64,000 bases of DNA from Phyllobacterium zundukense (GTDB taxonomy: Bacteria > Pseudomonadota > Alphaproteobacteria > Rhizobiales > Rhizobiaceae), in contig NZ_CP017940.1 of the NCBI RefSeq assembly GCF_002764115.1, positions 3,570,501 through 3,634,500 of the forward strand. The letters run 5' to 3'. This document shows positions 34,780 to 44,875 of the stretch, one piece after another. Numbering within the stretch: the stretch's first letter is position 1; every line of letters starts with the position of its first letter. The notes under the pieces are model-generated. The model made no database searches, was not told the origin of the DNA, and saw nothing but the letters and a program-made list of their open reading frames with translations. The translations under genes were made by a program, and so were the position numbers.

Positions 34780-35712
34780 ATGACAATGACGGCATCCGCT
34801 AAGCAGGTATCCGCCTTCGGCTCCATAGCCCGGAGCAACACGGCGATCGGCGCACTGTTCATGCTGCCGGCGGCCGCCTTTCTCCTGTGCTTCCTGACCT
34901 ATCCGCTCGGTCTCGGTGTATGGCTCGGCTTCACCGACGCGAAGATCGGCCGGGATGGCATTTTCATCGGCCTCGAAAACTATCAGGCGCTGGCCCGCGA
35001 TTCCGTTTTCTGGATGGCCGTCTACAATACGGTGCTCTACACATTCATCGCATCGGTCCTGAAATTCGCCTTCGGTCTCTGGCTGGCGCTGATCCTCAAC
35101 GAGCATCTGCCTTTCAAATCCTTCTTCCGCGCGATCATCCTGCTGCCCTGGGTCGTTCCGACCGTGCTTTCGGCGCTGGCTTTCTGGTGGATCTTCGATG
35201 CGCAATTCTCGATCATTTCCTGGTCGCTGATGCAACTCGGCTGGATCGATAGCCCGATCAATTTCCTCGGCGATCCAAACAATGCGCGCGCTTCGGTGAT
35301 CGCTGCCAATGTCTGGCGCGGCATCCCCTTCGTCGCCATCTCGCTGCTCGCCGGTCTGCAGACCATTCCGCAGTCGCTGCATGAAGCCGCCTCGCTCGAC
35401 GGCGCCACGGGCTGGCAGCGTTTTCGCTTCATCACGCTGCCGATGCTGACGCCGATCATCGCCGTGGTGATGACGTTCTCGGTGCTGTTCACCTTCACCG
35501 ATTTCCAGCTGATCTACGTCCTGACCAAGGGCGGACCGGTTAACGCCACCCATCTGATGGCGACACTCTCGTTCCAGCGCGGCATTCCCGGCGGCCAGCT
35601 CGGCGAAGGCGCGGCGATTGCCGTCGCCATGATCCCCTTCCTGCTTGCCTCGATCCTGTTCTCATTTTTCGGCCTGCAGCGCCGTAAATGGCAGCAGGGC
35701 GGCCAGGACTGA
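34780..35712 (+). CDS. sugar ABC transporter permease (MalF type)
   Basis: A 310-residue permease with about six helices after a polar N-terminus. The EAA loop reads His-Glu-Ala-Ala-Ser-Leu-Asp-Gly-Ala (about 204-212), and a Thr-Lys-Gly-Gly-Pro segment lies before the last helix, as in MalF/UgpA proteins. It pairs with the next gene's product. Confidence 0.9.
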   Translation: MTMTASAKQVSAFGSIARSNTAIGALFMLPAAAFLLCFLTYPLGLGVWLGFTDAKIGRDGIFIGLENYQALARDSVFWMAVYNTVLYTFIASVLKFAFGLWLALILNEHLPFKSFFRAIILLPWVVPTVLSALAFWWIFDAQFSIISWSLMQLGWIDSPINFLGDPNNARASVIAANVWRGIPFVAISLLAGLQTIPQSLHEAASLDGATGWQRFRFITLPMLTPIIAVVMTFSVLFTFTDFQLIYVLTKGGPVNATHLMATLSFQRGIPGGQLGEGAAIAVAMIPFLLASILFSFFGLQRRKWQQGGQD

Positions 35713-35735
35713 GTGCGGCAAGGAGGAGCGCAATC

Positions 35736-36635
35736 ATGACCATATCCGAACAGACCAACAGCCAGCCGCTCACGGACGACGTGCAGGGCATGAGCTATCT
35801 CAACCGGCTGCCGCGGCGGATCATGGTGCTTTACCTGCCGCTCGCTGTCTTCATCTTCGTGCTGCTGTTTCCGTTCTACTGGATGGCAATCACGGCGGTG
35901 AAGCCCAATTCACAGCTGACCGACTACAACAATTACAGCCCGTTCTGGGTGGTGGGTCCGACACTCGACCATATCAAGTACCTGTTGTTCGAGACCTCCT
36001 ATCCCGGCTGGCTGTGGAATACGCTGGTCGTCTCGGTCTGCGCGACTGTGCTGTCGCTGGCCGCGTCGGTCTTTGCCGCCTATGCCATCGAGCGCGTCCG
36101 CTTTACCGGATCGCGCTCGGTCGGGCTGATGATCTTCCTCGCCTATCTCGTGCCGCCCTCGATTCTGTTCATTCCCCTTGCTGTGATCGTGTTCAAATTC
36201 GGGATTTACGACACGAGGCTGGCGCTGATCTTCACCTACCCGACCTTCCTCATTCCGTTTTGCACCTGGCTGCTGATGGGTTATTTCCGTTCGATCCCTT
36301 TCGAACTCGAAGAGAGCGCCCTCGTCGACGGCGCGTCGCGCTGGCAAATCCTCGTCAGGGTCATATTGCCGCTGGCGGTGCCGGGATTGATATCGGCGGG
36401 CATTTTTGCCTTCACTTTGTCGTGGAATGAGTTCATCTATGCGCTGACCTTCATCCAATCCTCGGAGAACAAGACTGTCCCGGTCGGTGTCCTGACGGAG
36501 CTGGTGCGAGGGGATGTTTTCGAGTGGGGTTCGCTGATGGCAGGCGCACTGTTCGGGTCGCTGCCCGTCGTCATTCTCTACTCGTTCTTTGTCGATTATT
36601 ACGTCTCTTCCATGACCGGCGCGGTCAAGGAATAG
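35736..36635 (+). CDS. sugar ABC transporter permease (MalG type)
   Basis: A 299-residue permease. EAA loop Glu-Glu-Ser-Ala-Leu-Val-Asp-Gly-Ala-Ser (about 188-197) and a C-terminal Tyr-Val-Ser-Ser-Met-Thr-Gly-Ala-Val-Lys-Glu are MalG/UgpE hallmarks. The ATG at 35736 has AAGGAGG upstream; an earlier ATG at 35688 lies inside the previous gene and lacks such a site. The operon continues 18 bases later with the dehydratase. Confidence 0.9.
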   Translation: MTISEQTNSQPLTDDVQGMSYLNRLPRRIMVLYLPLAVFIFVLLFPFYWMAITAVKPNSQLTDYNNYSPFWVVGPTLDHIKYLLFETSYPGWLWNTLVVSVCATVLSLAASVFAAYAIERVRFTGSRSVGLMIFLAYLVPPSILFIPLAVIVFKFGIYDTRLALIFTYPTFLIPFCTWLLMGYFRSIPFELEESALVDGASRWQILVRVILPLAVPGLISAGIFAFTLSWNEFIYALTFIQSSENKTVPVGVLTELVRGDVFEWGSLMAGALFGSLPVVILYSFFVDYYVSSMTGAVKE

Positions 36636-36653
36636 CCACTCCAGGAGCACATT

Positions 36654-38456
36654 ATGACTACCGCAAAAATAACCAAAAGGCTTCGCTCGCAGGAATGGTT
36701 CGACAATCCTGACAATCCGGGGATGACGGCACTCTATCTGGAACGCTACCTGAATTACGGCCTCACTCGCGAAGAACTGCAGTCGGGCAAGCCGATCATC
36801 GGCATCGCCCAGACCGGCTCCGATCTCTCGCCGTGCAACCGTCACCATATCGAGCTCGCCAAGCGCGTGCGCGATGGCATCATTGCGGCGGGCGGCATTC
36901 CCTTCGAGTTTCCAGTGCATCCCATCCAGGAGACCGGCAAGCGCCCCGGCGCTGCGCTCGACCGCAACCTCGCCTATCTTGGCCTTGTGGAAGTGCTGTT
37001 CGGCTACCCGCTCGACGGCGTGGTGCTGACCATCGGCTGCGACAAGACCACGCCCGCCATGCTGATGGGCGCGGCGACCGTCAATATACCGGCCATCGCA
37101 CTCTCGGTCGGCCCAATGCTCAATGGCTGGCATCGCGGCGAACGCACCGGTTCCGGCACCATTGTGTGGAAATCGCGCGAGAAGCTTTCCTCCGGCGAAA
37201 TCAACTATGACCAGTTCATGGATATCGTCGCCTCCTCCGCGCCATCGGTCGGCTATTGCAACACGATGGGCACGGCAACGACGATGAATTCCCTGGCCGA
37301 AGCGCTCGGCATGGAACTCCCCGGCGGCGCCGCGATCCCTGCACCCTACCGCGAGCGCGGACAGACCGCCTACGACACCGGCAAGCGCATCGTCGACATG
37401 GTACGCGAAGACCTGAAGCCATCGGATATCATGACGCGCGCGGCCTTCGAGAACGCCATCGTCATCAACTCCGCCATCGGCGGCTCGACGAACGCTCCGA
37501 TCCATCTGAACGCCATAGCCCGCCACCTCGACATCCCGCTCGACAATGATGATTGGCAGACGATCGGCCACGACGTGCCGCTGCTGGTCAATCTGCAGCC
37601 GGCAGGCGAATATCTTGGCGAGGACTATCACCGCGCTGGCGGCGTGCCTGCCGTCGTTGCCGAACTGATGAAGGCGCGCAAGCTGCCGCATCCCGGTGCC
37701 TTGACTGTCAATGGCAAGAGCATCGGCACGAACTGCGAGAATGCGGAAAATCTCAACACCGACGTCATCAAGCCTTACGATGCGCCGCTGAAGAAGAAGG
37801 CCGGGTTCATCAATTTGAAGGGCAATCTTTTCGACAGCGCCATCATGAAGACGAGCGTGATCTCTGAAGAGTTCCGCGAACGCTATCTTTCCAATCCGGA
37901 TGATCCCGAGGCTTTCGAAGGCATTGCCGAAGTCTTCGACGGACCGGAGGATTATCATCACCGCATCGACGACCCGAAGCTTGCGCTCGACGAGAACAGC
38001 ATTCTGATCATGCGCGGTACCGGCCCGATCGGCTATCCGGGCGCTGCGGAAGTCGTCAACATGCAGCCTCCGGCATATCTCCTCAAAAAAGGCATTCATG
38101 CCCTGCCCTGTCTCGGCGACGGGCGGCAGTCCGGCACCTCCGGATCGCCTTCCATCCTTAATGCTTCGCCGGAAGCGGCGGTCAATGGCGGGCTGGCACT
38201 CGTGAAGTCCGGTGACCACCTGCGCATCGACCTGAAAAAAGGTACGGCCAATATCCTGATCGACGATGAGGAACTGCAAAAGCGCAAGGAAGACCTGATT
38301 GCGGCAGGCGGCTATAAATACCCGGCCAGCCAGACGCCATGGCAGGAAATCCAGCGCGGCATGGTCGGCCAGCTGGACGAAGGCATGGTTCTGAAGCCGG
38401 CCGTCAGCTACCAGCGCATCGCCCAGACGAAGGGATTGCCGCGCGACAATCACTGA
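36654..38456 (+). CDS. IlvD/Edd-family sugar-acid dehydratase, xylonate dehydratase-like
   Basis: A 600-residue iron-sulfur dehydratase that follows the Caulobacter xylonate dehydratase (XylD) pattern over its length, beginning Arg-Ser-Gln-Glu-Trp-Phe-Asp-Asn-Pro. The likely cluster ligands are Cys61 (Ser-Pro-Cys-Asn), Cys129 (Gly-Cys-Asp-Lys-Thr-Thr) and Cys202 (Tyr-Cys-Asn-Thr-Met-Gly). It would dehydrate an aldonate (xylonate, arabonate or similar) to a 2-keto-3-deoxy acid. XylD-type dehydratases often accept several pentonates and hexonates, so the substrate is not certain. It lies directly between the transporter and the SDR/FAH pair that would process the product. Confidence 0.88.
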   Translation: MTTAKITKRLRSQEWFDNPDNPGMTALYLERYLNYGLTREELQSGKPIIGIAQTGSDLSPCNRHHIELAKRVRDGIIAAGGIPFEFPVHPIQETGKRPGAALDRNLAYLGLVEVLFGYPLDGVVLTIGCDKTTPAMLMGAATVNIPAIALSVGPMLNGWHRGERTGSGTIVWKSREKLSSGEINYDQFMDIVASSAPSVGYCNTMGTATTMNSLAEALGMELPGGAAIPAPYRERGQTAYDTGKRIVDMVREDLKPSDIMTRAAFENAIVINSAIGGSTNAPIHLNAIARHLDIPLDNDDWQTIGHDVPLLVNLQPAGEYLGEDYHRAGGVPAVVAELMKARKLPHPGALTVNGKSIGTNCENAENLNTDVIKPYDAPLKKKAGFINLKGNLFDSAIMKTSVISEEFRERYLSNPDDPEAFEGIAEVFDGPEDYHHRIDDPKLALDENSILIMRGTGPIGYPGAAEVVNMQPPAYLLKKGIHALPCLGDGRQSGTSGSPSILNASPEAAVNGGLALVKSGDHLRIDLKKGTANILIDDEELQKRKEDLIAAGGYKYPASQTPWQEIQRGMVGQLDEGMVLKPAVSYQRIAQTKGLPRDNH

Positions 38457-38478
38457 AGCCAGACATTCGGGAGGAATC

Positions 38479-39231
38479 ATGGCGAATTCCATCAGGCGCT
38501 ATGAGGGGCGGCATGCGGTCATTACCGGTGGCGCCTCGGGTATCGGCTTCAAGACGGCGGAGCGGATCGTGTCGGAAGGTGGCACGGTCAGTCTCTGGGA
38601 TGTCGATGCCGCCAAGATCGATGAGGCGAAGGGCACACTTGGCGGTGCGGCGCATGGAGTGAGGCTCGATGTTTCCGACCCGGACCAGGTGGAAAAGGCA
38701 GCGCAGGAAACGGCCAAGGCATTCGGCAAGATCGACGTGCTGATCTGTTCCGCCGGTATCACCGGTCCGAACGCCAAAGTTACCGACTACCCGATCGACC
38801 AATGGAAGCGCGTCTTCGATATCAATTTGAATGGACTGTTCTATTGCAACCGCTTCGTCGTGCCGTTCATGCAGAAAAGTGGCTATGGACGCATCGTCAA
38901 TGTCGCGTCCATTGCCGGCAAGGAGGGCAATCCCAATGCCTCCGCCTATAGCGCATCGAAGGCAGCGGTGATCGGGCTGACCAAATCGCTCGGCAAGGAG
39001 CTTGTCGGTGATGGGATCACCGTCAATGCCATCACCCCGGCGACTGTCGATACGCCGATCCTTCAACAGCTGCAGCCCTCGTTCATCGACTACATGCTGT
39101 CGAAGATTCCCATGCAGCGCTTCGGCAAGGTCGAAGAGCTGGCGTCGCTGATTACCTGGATCGCCAGCGAGGAATGCTCGTTCACGACCGGCGCTGTCTT
39201 CGACATTTCCGGTGGCCGCGCCACTTACTGA
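38479..39231 (+). CDS. SDR-family oxidoreductase, predicted 2-keto-3-deoxyaldonate dehydrogenase
   Basis: A 250-residue classical SDR: Thr-Gly-Gly-Ala-Ser-Gly-Ile-Gly (about 16-23), Asp after beta-2 (Trp-Asp-Val-Asp, favouring NAD), Cys-Ser-Ala-Gly in place of Asn-Asn-Ala-Gly, catalytic Ser in Ala-Ser-Ile-Ala-Gly and Tyr-Ser-Ala-Ser-Lys. GGGAGG precedes the ATG. Sitting between a sugar-acid dehydratase and an FAH-family hydrolase, it matches the SDRs that oxidise C4 of 2-keto-3-deoxy acids in the diketo-acid routes known for L-rhamnose, L-fucose and pentoses. Confidence 0.8.
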   Translation: MANSIRRYEGRHAVITGGASGIGFKTAERIVSEGGTVSLWDVDAAKIDEAKGTLGGAAHGVRLDVSDPDQVEKAAQETAKAFGKIDVLICSAGITGPNAKVTDYPIDQWKRVFDINLNGLFYCNRFVVPFMQKSGYGRIVNVASIAGKEGNPNASAYSASKAAVIGLTKSLGKELVGDGITVNAITPATVDTPILQQLQPSFIDYMLSKIPMQRFGKVEELASLITWIASEECSFTTGAVFDISGGRATY

Positions 39232-39257
39232 GCCCCCAAGATAGAGAAGGTTATCCC

Positions 39258-40097
39258 ATGAAACTGTTGCGCTATGGTCCTGCCGGTCAGGAAAAGCCCG
39301 GTCTTGTCGACAAGGATGGCAAGGTCCGCGACCTGTCCGGCCATGTGAAAGACATTGCCGGTGACGCAATTTCGCCAGAGGGCCTATCGAGGCTCGCGGC
39401 GCTCGACCCGGCATCGCTGCCTGTGGTCGAAGTCACTCGCTATGGCCCTTGTGTTGCGGGAACGGGCAAGTTCATCTGCATCGGCCTCAACTATTCCGAT
39501 CATGCGGCGGAAACGGGCGCCAAGGTGCCGCCGGAGCCGATCATCTTCATGAAGGCAACGTCGGCAATCGTCGGGCCGAACGACAATGTCGAAATCCCGC
39601 GTGGTTCGGAGAAGACCGACTGGGAAGTCGAGCTCGGCATCGTCATCGGCAAACATGCGAAATATGTCAGCGAAGACGAGGCGCTGGATTATGTCGCCGG
39701 CTATTGCCTGATCAACGACGTGTCGGAGCGCGCTTTCCAGGCGGAGCGTCAGGGCCAGTGGACCAAGGGCAAAAGCTGCGACACCTTTGGCCCGACCGGA
39801 CCCTGGCTGGTAACCAAGGACGAAATCAAGGATCCGCAAGACCTGAAGATGTGGCTGGAGGTCAATGGCCACCGCTACCAGAACGGCTCATCCGCAACGA
39901 TGGTCTACGGCGTCAAATATCTGGTGTCATACCTGTCACAGTTCATGAGCCTGCATCCGGGCGACATCATTTCGACCGGAACACCGCCTGGCGTCGGACT
40001 TGGCCAAAAGCCAAATGTCTTCCTAAAGGCCGGCGATGTAGTTACGCTCGGCATCGAAGGTCTGGGCGAGCAACGGCAGGACGTTGTGCAGGGGTAA
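39258..40097 (+). CDS. fumarylacetoacetate hydrolase family protein, predicted diketo-deoxyaldonate hydrolase
   Basis: A 279-residue FAH-fold enzyme. Metal-binding residues are visible in Phe-Met-Lys-Ala-Thr-Ser-Ala (about 96-102), Asp-Trp-Glu-Val-Glu-Leu-Gly-Ile-Val-Ile-Gly (Glu-x-Glu, about 119-129) and the Asp of Ile-Asn-Asp-Val-Ser-Glu-Arg; the C-terminal Thr-Gly-Thr-Pro-Pro-Gly-Val-Gly is conserved. The N-terminus Met-Lys-Leu-Leu-Arg-Tyr-Gly matches the 2,4-diketo-3-deoxy-aldonate hydrolases of fucose/rhamnose type pathways. It would cleave the diketo acid to pyruvate plus a hydroxy acid. Start at 39258 follows GAGAAGG. It is the last gene of the operon. Confidence 0.82.
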   Translation: MKLLRYGPAGQEKPGLVDKDGKVRDLSGHVKDIAGDAISPEGLSRLAALDPASLPVVEVTRYGPCVAGTGKFICIGLNYSDHAAETGAKVPPEPIIFMKATSAIVGPNDNVEIPRGSEKTDWEVELGIVIGKHAKYVSEDEALDYVAGYCLINDVSERAFQAERQGQWTKGKSCDTFGPTGPWLVTKDEIKDPQDLKMWLEVNGHRYQNGSSATMVYGVKYLVSYLSQFMSLHPGDIISTGTPPGVGLGQKPNVFLKAGDVVTLGIEGLGEQRQDVVQG

Positions 40098-40136
40098 GGT
40101 TTTTCATTCCACTTTAGCGAGATGATGCCGGACTTG

Positions 40137-40259
40137 ACCTCCCGCTTGTGGGGAGGGTGCCTGCGAGCGGCCGCGAGGAAAACACTCTTCTTGGGTAGCA
40201 ATTCAAGAAGGGCTGTTTCCCGTTGCTGCGCTCCGCGTCTTCCCGCAAGGGGGGAAGGT
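40137..40259. repeat. GC-rich palindromic intergenic element
   Basis: Between convergent genes lie two inward-facing hairpin modules: ACCTCCCGCTTGTGGGGAGG (from 40137) and a related TCCCGCAAGGGGGGAAGGT (to 40259), about 80 bases apart. The first resembles the arm cores of the element at 57696-57830. It probably also ends both transcripts. Confidence 0.55.
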
Positions 40260-40273
40260 AGCCGGCGTGAGAC

Positions 40274-43200
40274 TCAATAATCCTTCTCGAAGAACAGGCC
40301 CGCGCCGGAATCGCCATCGCTGCCGACCGCGCCCTTGGCCTTCAGGTTCGGCGTGATATCGAGATTGATCGTGCCTTTGGTCTTGCCCCCAGCGCCGGCT
40401 TCGACACCCAGATAGACATTGTCACGGATATAACGGCCGGCACGCACGCCGGCATTGCCCTGGCTGTCGGTGACCACATCGAGATCGTCCAGGCCCGTGT
40501 TCTTGCGCAAACTGTCGAGCAGCGAGGAGTTCGACCCGCCTGCAAGTTCCGCCGCAGCAGCGGCCAGCCGTGCAACCTGCAACGGTGACAATTCGCTGAT
40601 CGAGCGGTTGAAGATCAGCCGCGCCATGACCTCGTCCTGCGGCAGTTCCGGCTGCGACGAGAAGCTGATCTGCAGGTCCGAAACACGGCCTCTGACTGTG
40701 ACGTTTACGGTGATATCAGTGCCTTGCGTGCTGGCGACGAAATTGAGTTCGGGGTCGAGATCCCCGACCAGCGTAACCTGACCTTCGGTGAAGGTGATAC
40801 GTTGTCCAAGAATGCCGAGACGGCCGCGGATCAGATCGAACGCACCGACCGGCTGAATATTGGTGGCCGGACCCGTAAGGCGCACGGAGCCGCCGATTTC
40901 CGCGTCGAGCCCACGACCGCGCACGAAAATCCTGTTGGGTGCGGTGACGTTGATATCAAGCCGAACAACGCTTGGGCGGGCCGTCGGCGTCGCCACCTTG
41001 GGTTGATCCGCCCTGGCGCGCTTCAAAGTCTGCGCAACAGCCTTTGACGGATCCTTGTGTTTGACATCGATGACCGCCGAGGAGCCGCCAAAACTTTCCG
41101 GAACGGTGATTTCGGCGCGGTCGATATTGATGTTGCCCGAGATAACGGGATCGCGGGTAAGTGGACCCTTGACGGCGAGTGCACCGGTAACGGTAGCAAC
41201 CACAAGATTGCCGTCGGCATAGCGCGCCTTGTCGAGCCTGATATCGATATTCGCCGGGAAATTGGCGGCCGCATCCGTTGAAATCGTCCCGGTCGCACTG
41301 ATCGTGCCGCCGGTCGAGAGCGCCGCATTCAGGGTGCGGATGGTAACGGTCGTGCCTTCCATGCTGCCGAGGAGCGTGATGCGCTGCAGCCTTATATTGG
41401 CTTCCGGATCGAGGACCTCGGCTCCGTTGGTAGAGAACATGCCGCGGATCTGCGGTCGCGCGAAGCTCCCCGTAATCGACGCCGTCACGTCGATCACGCC
41501 TTTTGCCTGGGTGCCACGATCGGCAAGGAAGCGGTTGGCAAGCGAAAGGGGAATATTGCCGGTGACGTTGATGCCAAGCCCCGACCCGCTCAGGGGAACC
41601 TTGCCGCTGGCAGAGACGGTAAAGCCCTGGGGCCCGTCTGCCTTGGCAGAGGCGAGTGTCAGCATGTTGTTGGCGAAGCGTCCGGCCGCTGTGAGTTGCA
41701 ATGGTGCAAGCCCGGCCTCCTGCAAGGGCTTGGCAGAAAGACCAGTACCCTTCAGATCGAACTCGGCATTGGGCCTCTGCAGCGTGCCGGTGACGCGGCC
41801 CCTGCCGGAGATATTGCCAGCCAGGTTCTGGCCCTTCACAACGCCGTTCAAAGCGTTGAGTGGGAAACTCCTGAGATCGAAATCCACGCCGAGCTGGCCC
41901 TGCGCTAGCGGCACGGAACCCCTGGCGGAGGCATCGAGCCCACCGGCTCCGGTCAAATGCGCATCGACATTGAGCTGGTCCGTGGTGGAAGTACCCTTCG
42001 CATCGAGGTTGAGTGCGTCAAGGCCGGCTTTTTTCAACGCGGCAGCGGTGATGCCACGGGCCTGCATGTCGAAATTGACATCCGGCTTCACGCGTGTGCC
42101 GCCGATCTTTGCCGTGCCGTTGATTTCTCCGCCGAGCCCAAGGTCCGGCTTGATGGTGTTGGCGATGTCGAGCGGCAATTTCTGGATGGCAACCGCGAGG
42201 TTCAGCGTTTCGGCAACTTCGCCGCTGACCGTCACCTTGCCCTTGCCGACGTCGAGAATAATGTCACCGAAGGAGACATTGCTGCCCGCCACATTGATCG
42301 CGGCAGGCTGGACCAGCCGGGCTGCAAGCGTCCCGCGCGTCAAATCTGCATTGGCCAACGACAGGAGATAACCCGTGTCCGTCGGCTGCAACGAGCCGCC
42401 AACAGACGTCCTGGCACCGTTCTTCAGGCCGGCATTCATCTTGAAGTTGGTGGTCTTGCCGTCCTGCGCCGCCTGCGCGTCGAGGCTGGTAATGTCGATG
42501 CCCGCTGCCGATACATCGGACGCCGTCACTGAACCATTGGCGGAGGGCACCTTGAAAATATCCTGCGCTGCCAGCGCGATTGCAGCCTTGCCGATAATGA
42601 TGTCGTTGGCTTTCAGCCCGTCGATCTGACCTTTGATATCGACGTTCTGCTTTTCCTCGTCGTGGGAAAGCGCAATGGTTGCATCGGCCCTGCCCGTCGC
42701 TTCGACGAGGAACAGCGCCGCAGCAGTCGACACATCGCTGGAGGCGAGTGTCAGATTACCCTGAAGCAAACCCTTCTTGTCTTGCATGACATCGCCGCGA
42801 AGCCGGGTGCCGCCTGCGATGAACTGGATGTTGGTGAGTCGCTTATCATCCTTGTGGATGGCGATCTCCGTTGCAAGGTCGGCGCGTATCCCATCGAGGA
42901 AGGCAAGACCGGATACCTTGCCGTCGACAATACCCTTGTACAGCGTGCCGTTGAAGGTCAGGTCGCCCTCAGTCAGCTTGCGGCCGGACAAGGTGCCTTC
43001 GGCTACACCAGCGTTGAAGGCGAGCGCGATGATATTATCCTGGCCGCGTGCGCTGCCCTTGACCTTGAGTGCACCGCCGGCCTTCTCGGAAAGCAGCGCG
43101 AGATCGGTGAGATCGACGCCGAAATCAAAGTTTGCCGCGCCGCTGGCGAAAGTGCCGTTGGCAGTGACCAGCGTCTGCGGGTTTACAATTTTGAAATCCC

Positions 43201-44875
43201 TGGCAGTGAGGCCGTTCGCGTTGCGTGCCAGCCCGCCGGTGATGCGTGTCTCACCCGCAAGCACCTTGTCGGCGGCATCAATGCCGAACTGCATGCCGGT
43301 AGCGTACCCGTCCAGCATCAGGTCGAAGCCGCCCGTCAATGCCTCGACAAGGCCATTGGCCTTCAGATCGATCGAGCCGGCGAGATCGCGACCCGCCAGG
43401 GCGGAGAACGGCGCGATGCTCGATGCCTTGACTAGAATGTCACCGCGATAGGCGAATTCGTTGATGGTACCGGCAAGCGACGCGCTGAGGCCGTTGGCGG
43501 CGATCAGCGCCTGCTTGAGGTTGACCGGCGTTCCGGCCTTCCAGTCGCCATTGATCTTGAGCTGAATGAGTTCGCCGAGCGCCTCGGCAATATCCGCGCG
43601 CTTGGCGGTGATGCCCGAGACGTCGCCGGTCACATCATAGGTCAGCGAGCGAGCGGCCGGATTGTCGATGTTCTCGGCAAGGCCCTTGCCGATGAGATTG
43701 ACGGATTTTGCGGCGAAGCTGTCGGTCGTGAGATTCGTTACCTCAAGGCTGCTGGTCCAGTCACTATTGGTGCTGGTGCCGAAAGCCACCGCCAGCACCG
43801 CCTTGTCGACGGTCGTCTGCCCACCCTTCACCGGCAGGATAACCTTCTTTCCAGTAGGATCCGCAATCGTCGCATCGACCTTCAAACGGCGGAGGAAGCC
43901 ATCATTGGTGGTCTCGCCGGTCGCATCAAGCGCGAGCGCATTGCTCTTGATGTTCAATCGGTCAAGTGCCACGCCGCCGGCATCGCGCAACACACCATTG
44001 ACGATGAGCGCCGTTTCATTGCCGAAGAAGTCACGGAAAACCGGCGGGATCAACGCAGCGATCTCGCCATTGAGCGTGGTGTTGAAACCGAGGCCGTCGC
44101 TCTGGCGGTCGAGCTTGGTTTCGCCAGTGAGCACGCGCTTGCCCGCCGCATCGAGCGTCAGCTGCAAGGCGAGATCGCTCAGGGGACCGGAGCCTTTCAG
44201 CGCCAGCGCTACCGGCGGCCTGCCCTCGATACTGAGAAGATTGGCGACAATACCGTTTTCCGGCTCATTCAATGTCAGGTCGAGGTCGAGCTGCTGGCTT
44301 TCATTGGCATAGGCCGCCTTGATCTGGAATTCTCCGCCCGGACCATCGAGGCGACGCACCTGCAGGCTGAAATCGAGCGATCCTCCTTCCAGCCTCAAAT
44401 TGCCTGCCAGCGATATTTCGGACATGAGGCCGAAAACGCCATCCCCGAAAGCTATGCGCCCAATCTGCAAGTCCTGAAGGATCACCGCCAACGGCAGTTC
44501 CGGCAGGCTGAATCCCTTGGCTTCGGGCGAAGGCAGGCTTTCATCCGGCAGCGGCTTGCGTAGAATGTCAATACGTTCGGCAGCCAGCGTGTTGACGTCA
44601 AGGCGACCCCGCAGCAAGGCGAGACGGCTCCAGACGATTTTCGCATTGGTGACCCTGAGCCAGACGCCTTCGCGGTCTGCAACGGTAATGCTGCCGATGC
44701 TGGCCTCGGAGGAGAGGACGCCCTGAATGTTGGAAATGACGATCTGACGATTGGGCGTTGAAAGCTGATTCTGGACAAAGCTCAGGAAGTAGGACTTCTC
44801 AGCCTCGGCGCTGTCCTGCGCCAAGGCAGGGGCAGCAAAGAGCAGGAGGAAGAGGGTTGCAAGAATCCGGGTCAA
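40274..44875 (-). CDS. tamB: translocation and assembly module protein TamB
   Basis: A 1533-residue protein: N-terminal signal/anchor (about 1-20), a very long repetitive beta-rich body, and the conserved C-terminal TamB/DUF490 domain, recognisable by Asn-Arg-Ile-Phe-Val-Arg-Gly-Arg-Gly-Leu-Asp-Ala-Glu, Gly-Arg-Leu-Gly-Ile-Leu-Gly and the Asp-Glu-Val-Met-Ala-Arg-Leu-Ile-Phe-Asn-Arg segment. TamB spans the periplasm as a beta-taco, works with TamA in outer-membrane protein insertion, and is implicated in phospholipid transport as an AsmA-like protein. It overlaps tamA by four bases, so the two are co-translated. The length is normal for Rhizobiales. Confidence 0.93.
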   Translation of the reverse strand: MTRILATLFLLLFAAPALAQDSAEAEKSYFLSFVQNQLSTPNRQIVISNIQGVLSSEASIGSITVADREGVWLRVTNAKIVWSRLALLRGRLDVNTLAAERIDILRKPLPDESLPSPEAKGFSLPELPLAVILQDLQIGRIAFGDGVFGLMSEISLAGNLRLEGGSLDFSLQVRRLDGPGGEFQIKAAYANESQQLDLDLTLNEPENGIVANLLSIEGRPPVALALKGSGPLSDLALQLTLDAAGKRVLTGETKLDRQSDGLGFNTTLNGEIAALIPPVFRDFFGNETALIVNGVLRDAGGVALDRLNIKSNALALDATGETTNDGFLRRLKVDATIADPTGKKVILPVKGGQTTVDKAVLAVAFGTSTNSDWTSSLEVTNLTTDSFAAKSVNLIGKGLAENIDNPAARSLTYDVTGDVSGITAKRADIAEALGELIQLKINGDWKAGTPVNLKQALIAANGLSASLAGTINEFAYRGDILVKASSIAPFSALAGRDLAGSIDLKANGLVEALTGGFDLMLDGYATGMQFGIDAADKVLAGETRITGGLARNANGLTARDFKIVNPQTLVTANGTFASGAANFDFGVDLTDLALLSEKAGGALKVKGSARGQDNIIALAFNAGVAEGTLSGRKLTEGDLTFNGTLYKGIVDGKVSGLAFLDGIRADLATEIAIHKDDKRLTNIQFIAGGTRLRGDVMQDKKGLLQGNLTLASSDVSTAAALFLVEATGRADATIALSHDEEKQNVDIKGQIDGLKANDIIIGKAAIALAAQDIFKVPSANGSVTASDVSAAGIDITSLDAQAAQDGKTTNFKMNAGLKNGARTSVGGSLQPTDTGYLLSLANADLTRGTLAARLVQPAAINVAGSNVSFGDIILDVGKGKVTVSGEVAETLNLAVAIQKLPLDIANTIKPDLGLGGEINGTAKIGGTRVKPDVNFDMQARGITAAALKKAGLDALNLDAKGTSTTDQLNVDAHLTGAGGLDASARGSVPLAQGQLGVDFDLRSFPLNALNGVVKGQNLAGNISGRGRVTGTLQRPNAEFDLKGTGLSAKPLQEAGLAPLQLTAAGRFANNMLTLASAKADGPQGFTVSASGKVPLSGSGLGINVTGNIPLSLANRFLADRGTQAKGVIDVTASITGSFARPQIRGMFSTNGAEVLDPEANIRLQRITLLGSMEGTTVTIRTLNAALSTGGTISATGTISTDAAANFPANIDIRLDKARYADGNLVVATVTGALAVKGPLTRDPVISGNINIDRAEITVPESFGGSSAVIDVKHKDPSKAVAQTLKRARADQPKVATPTARPSVVRLDINVTAPNRIFVRGRGLDAEIGGSVRLTGPATNIQPVGAFDLIRGRLGILGQRITFTEGQVTLVGDLDPELNFVASTQGTDITVNVTVRGRVSDLQISFSSQPELPQDEVMARLIFNRSISELSPLQVARLAAAAAELAGGSNSSLLDSLRKNTGLDDLDVVTDSQGNAGVRAGRYIRDNVYLGVEAGAGGKTKGTINLDITPNLKAKGAVGSDGDSGAGLFFEKDY

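Noticed and set aside
35910..38492. 860-codon open frame on the minus strand
   Set aside because: It lies opposite a permease gene and a xylonate-dehydratase-like gene that have full domain patterns and good ribosome sites. The minus-strand translation shows no recognisable fold; it is a high-GC codon-bias shadow.
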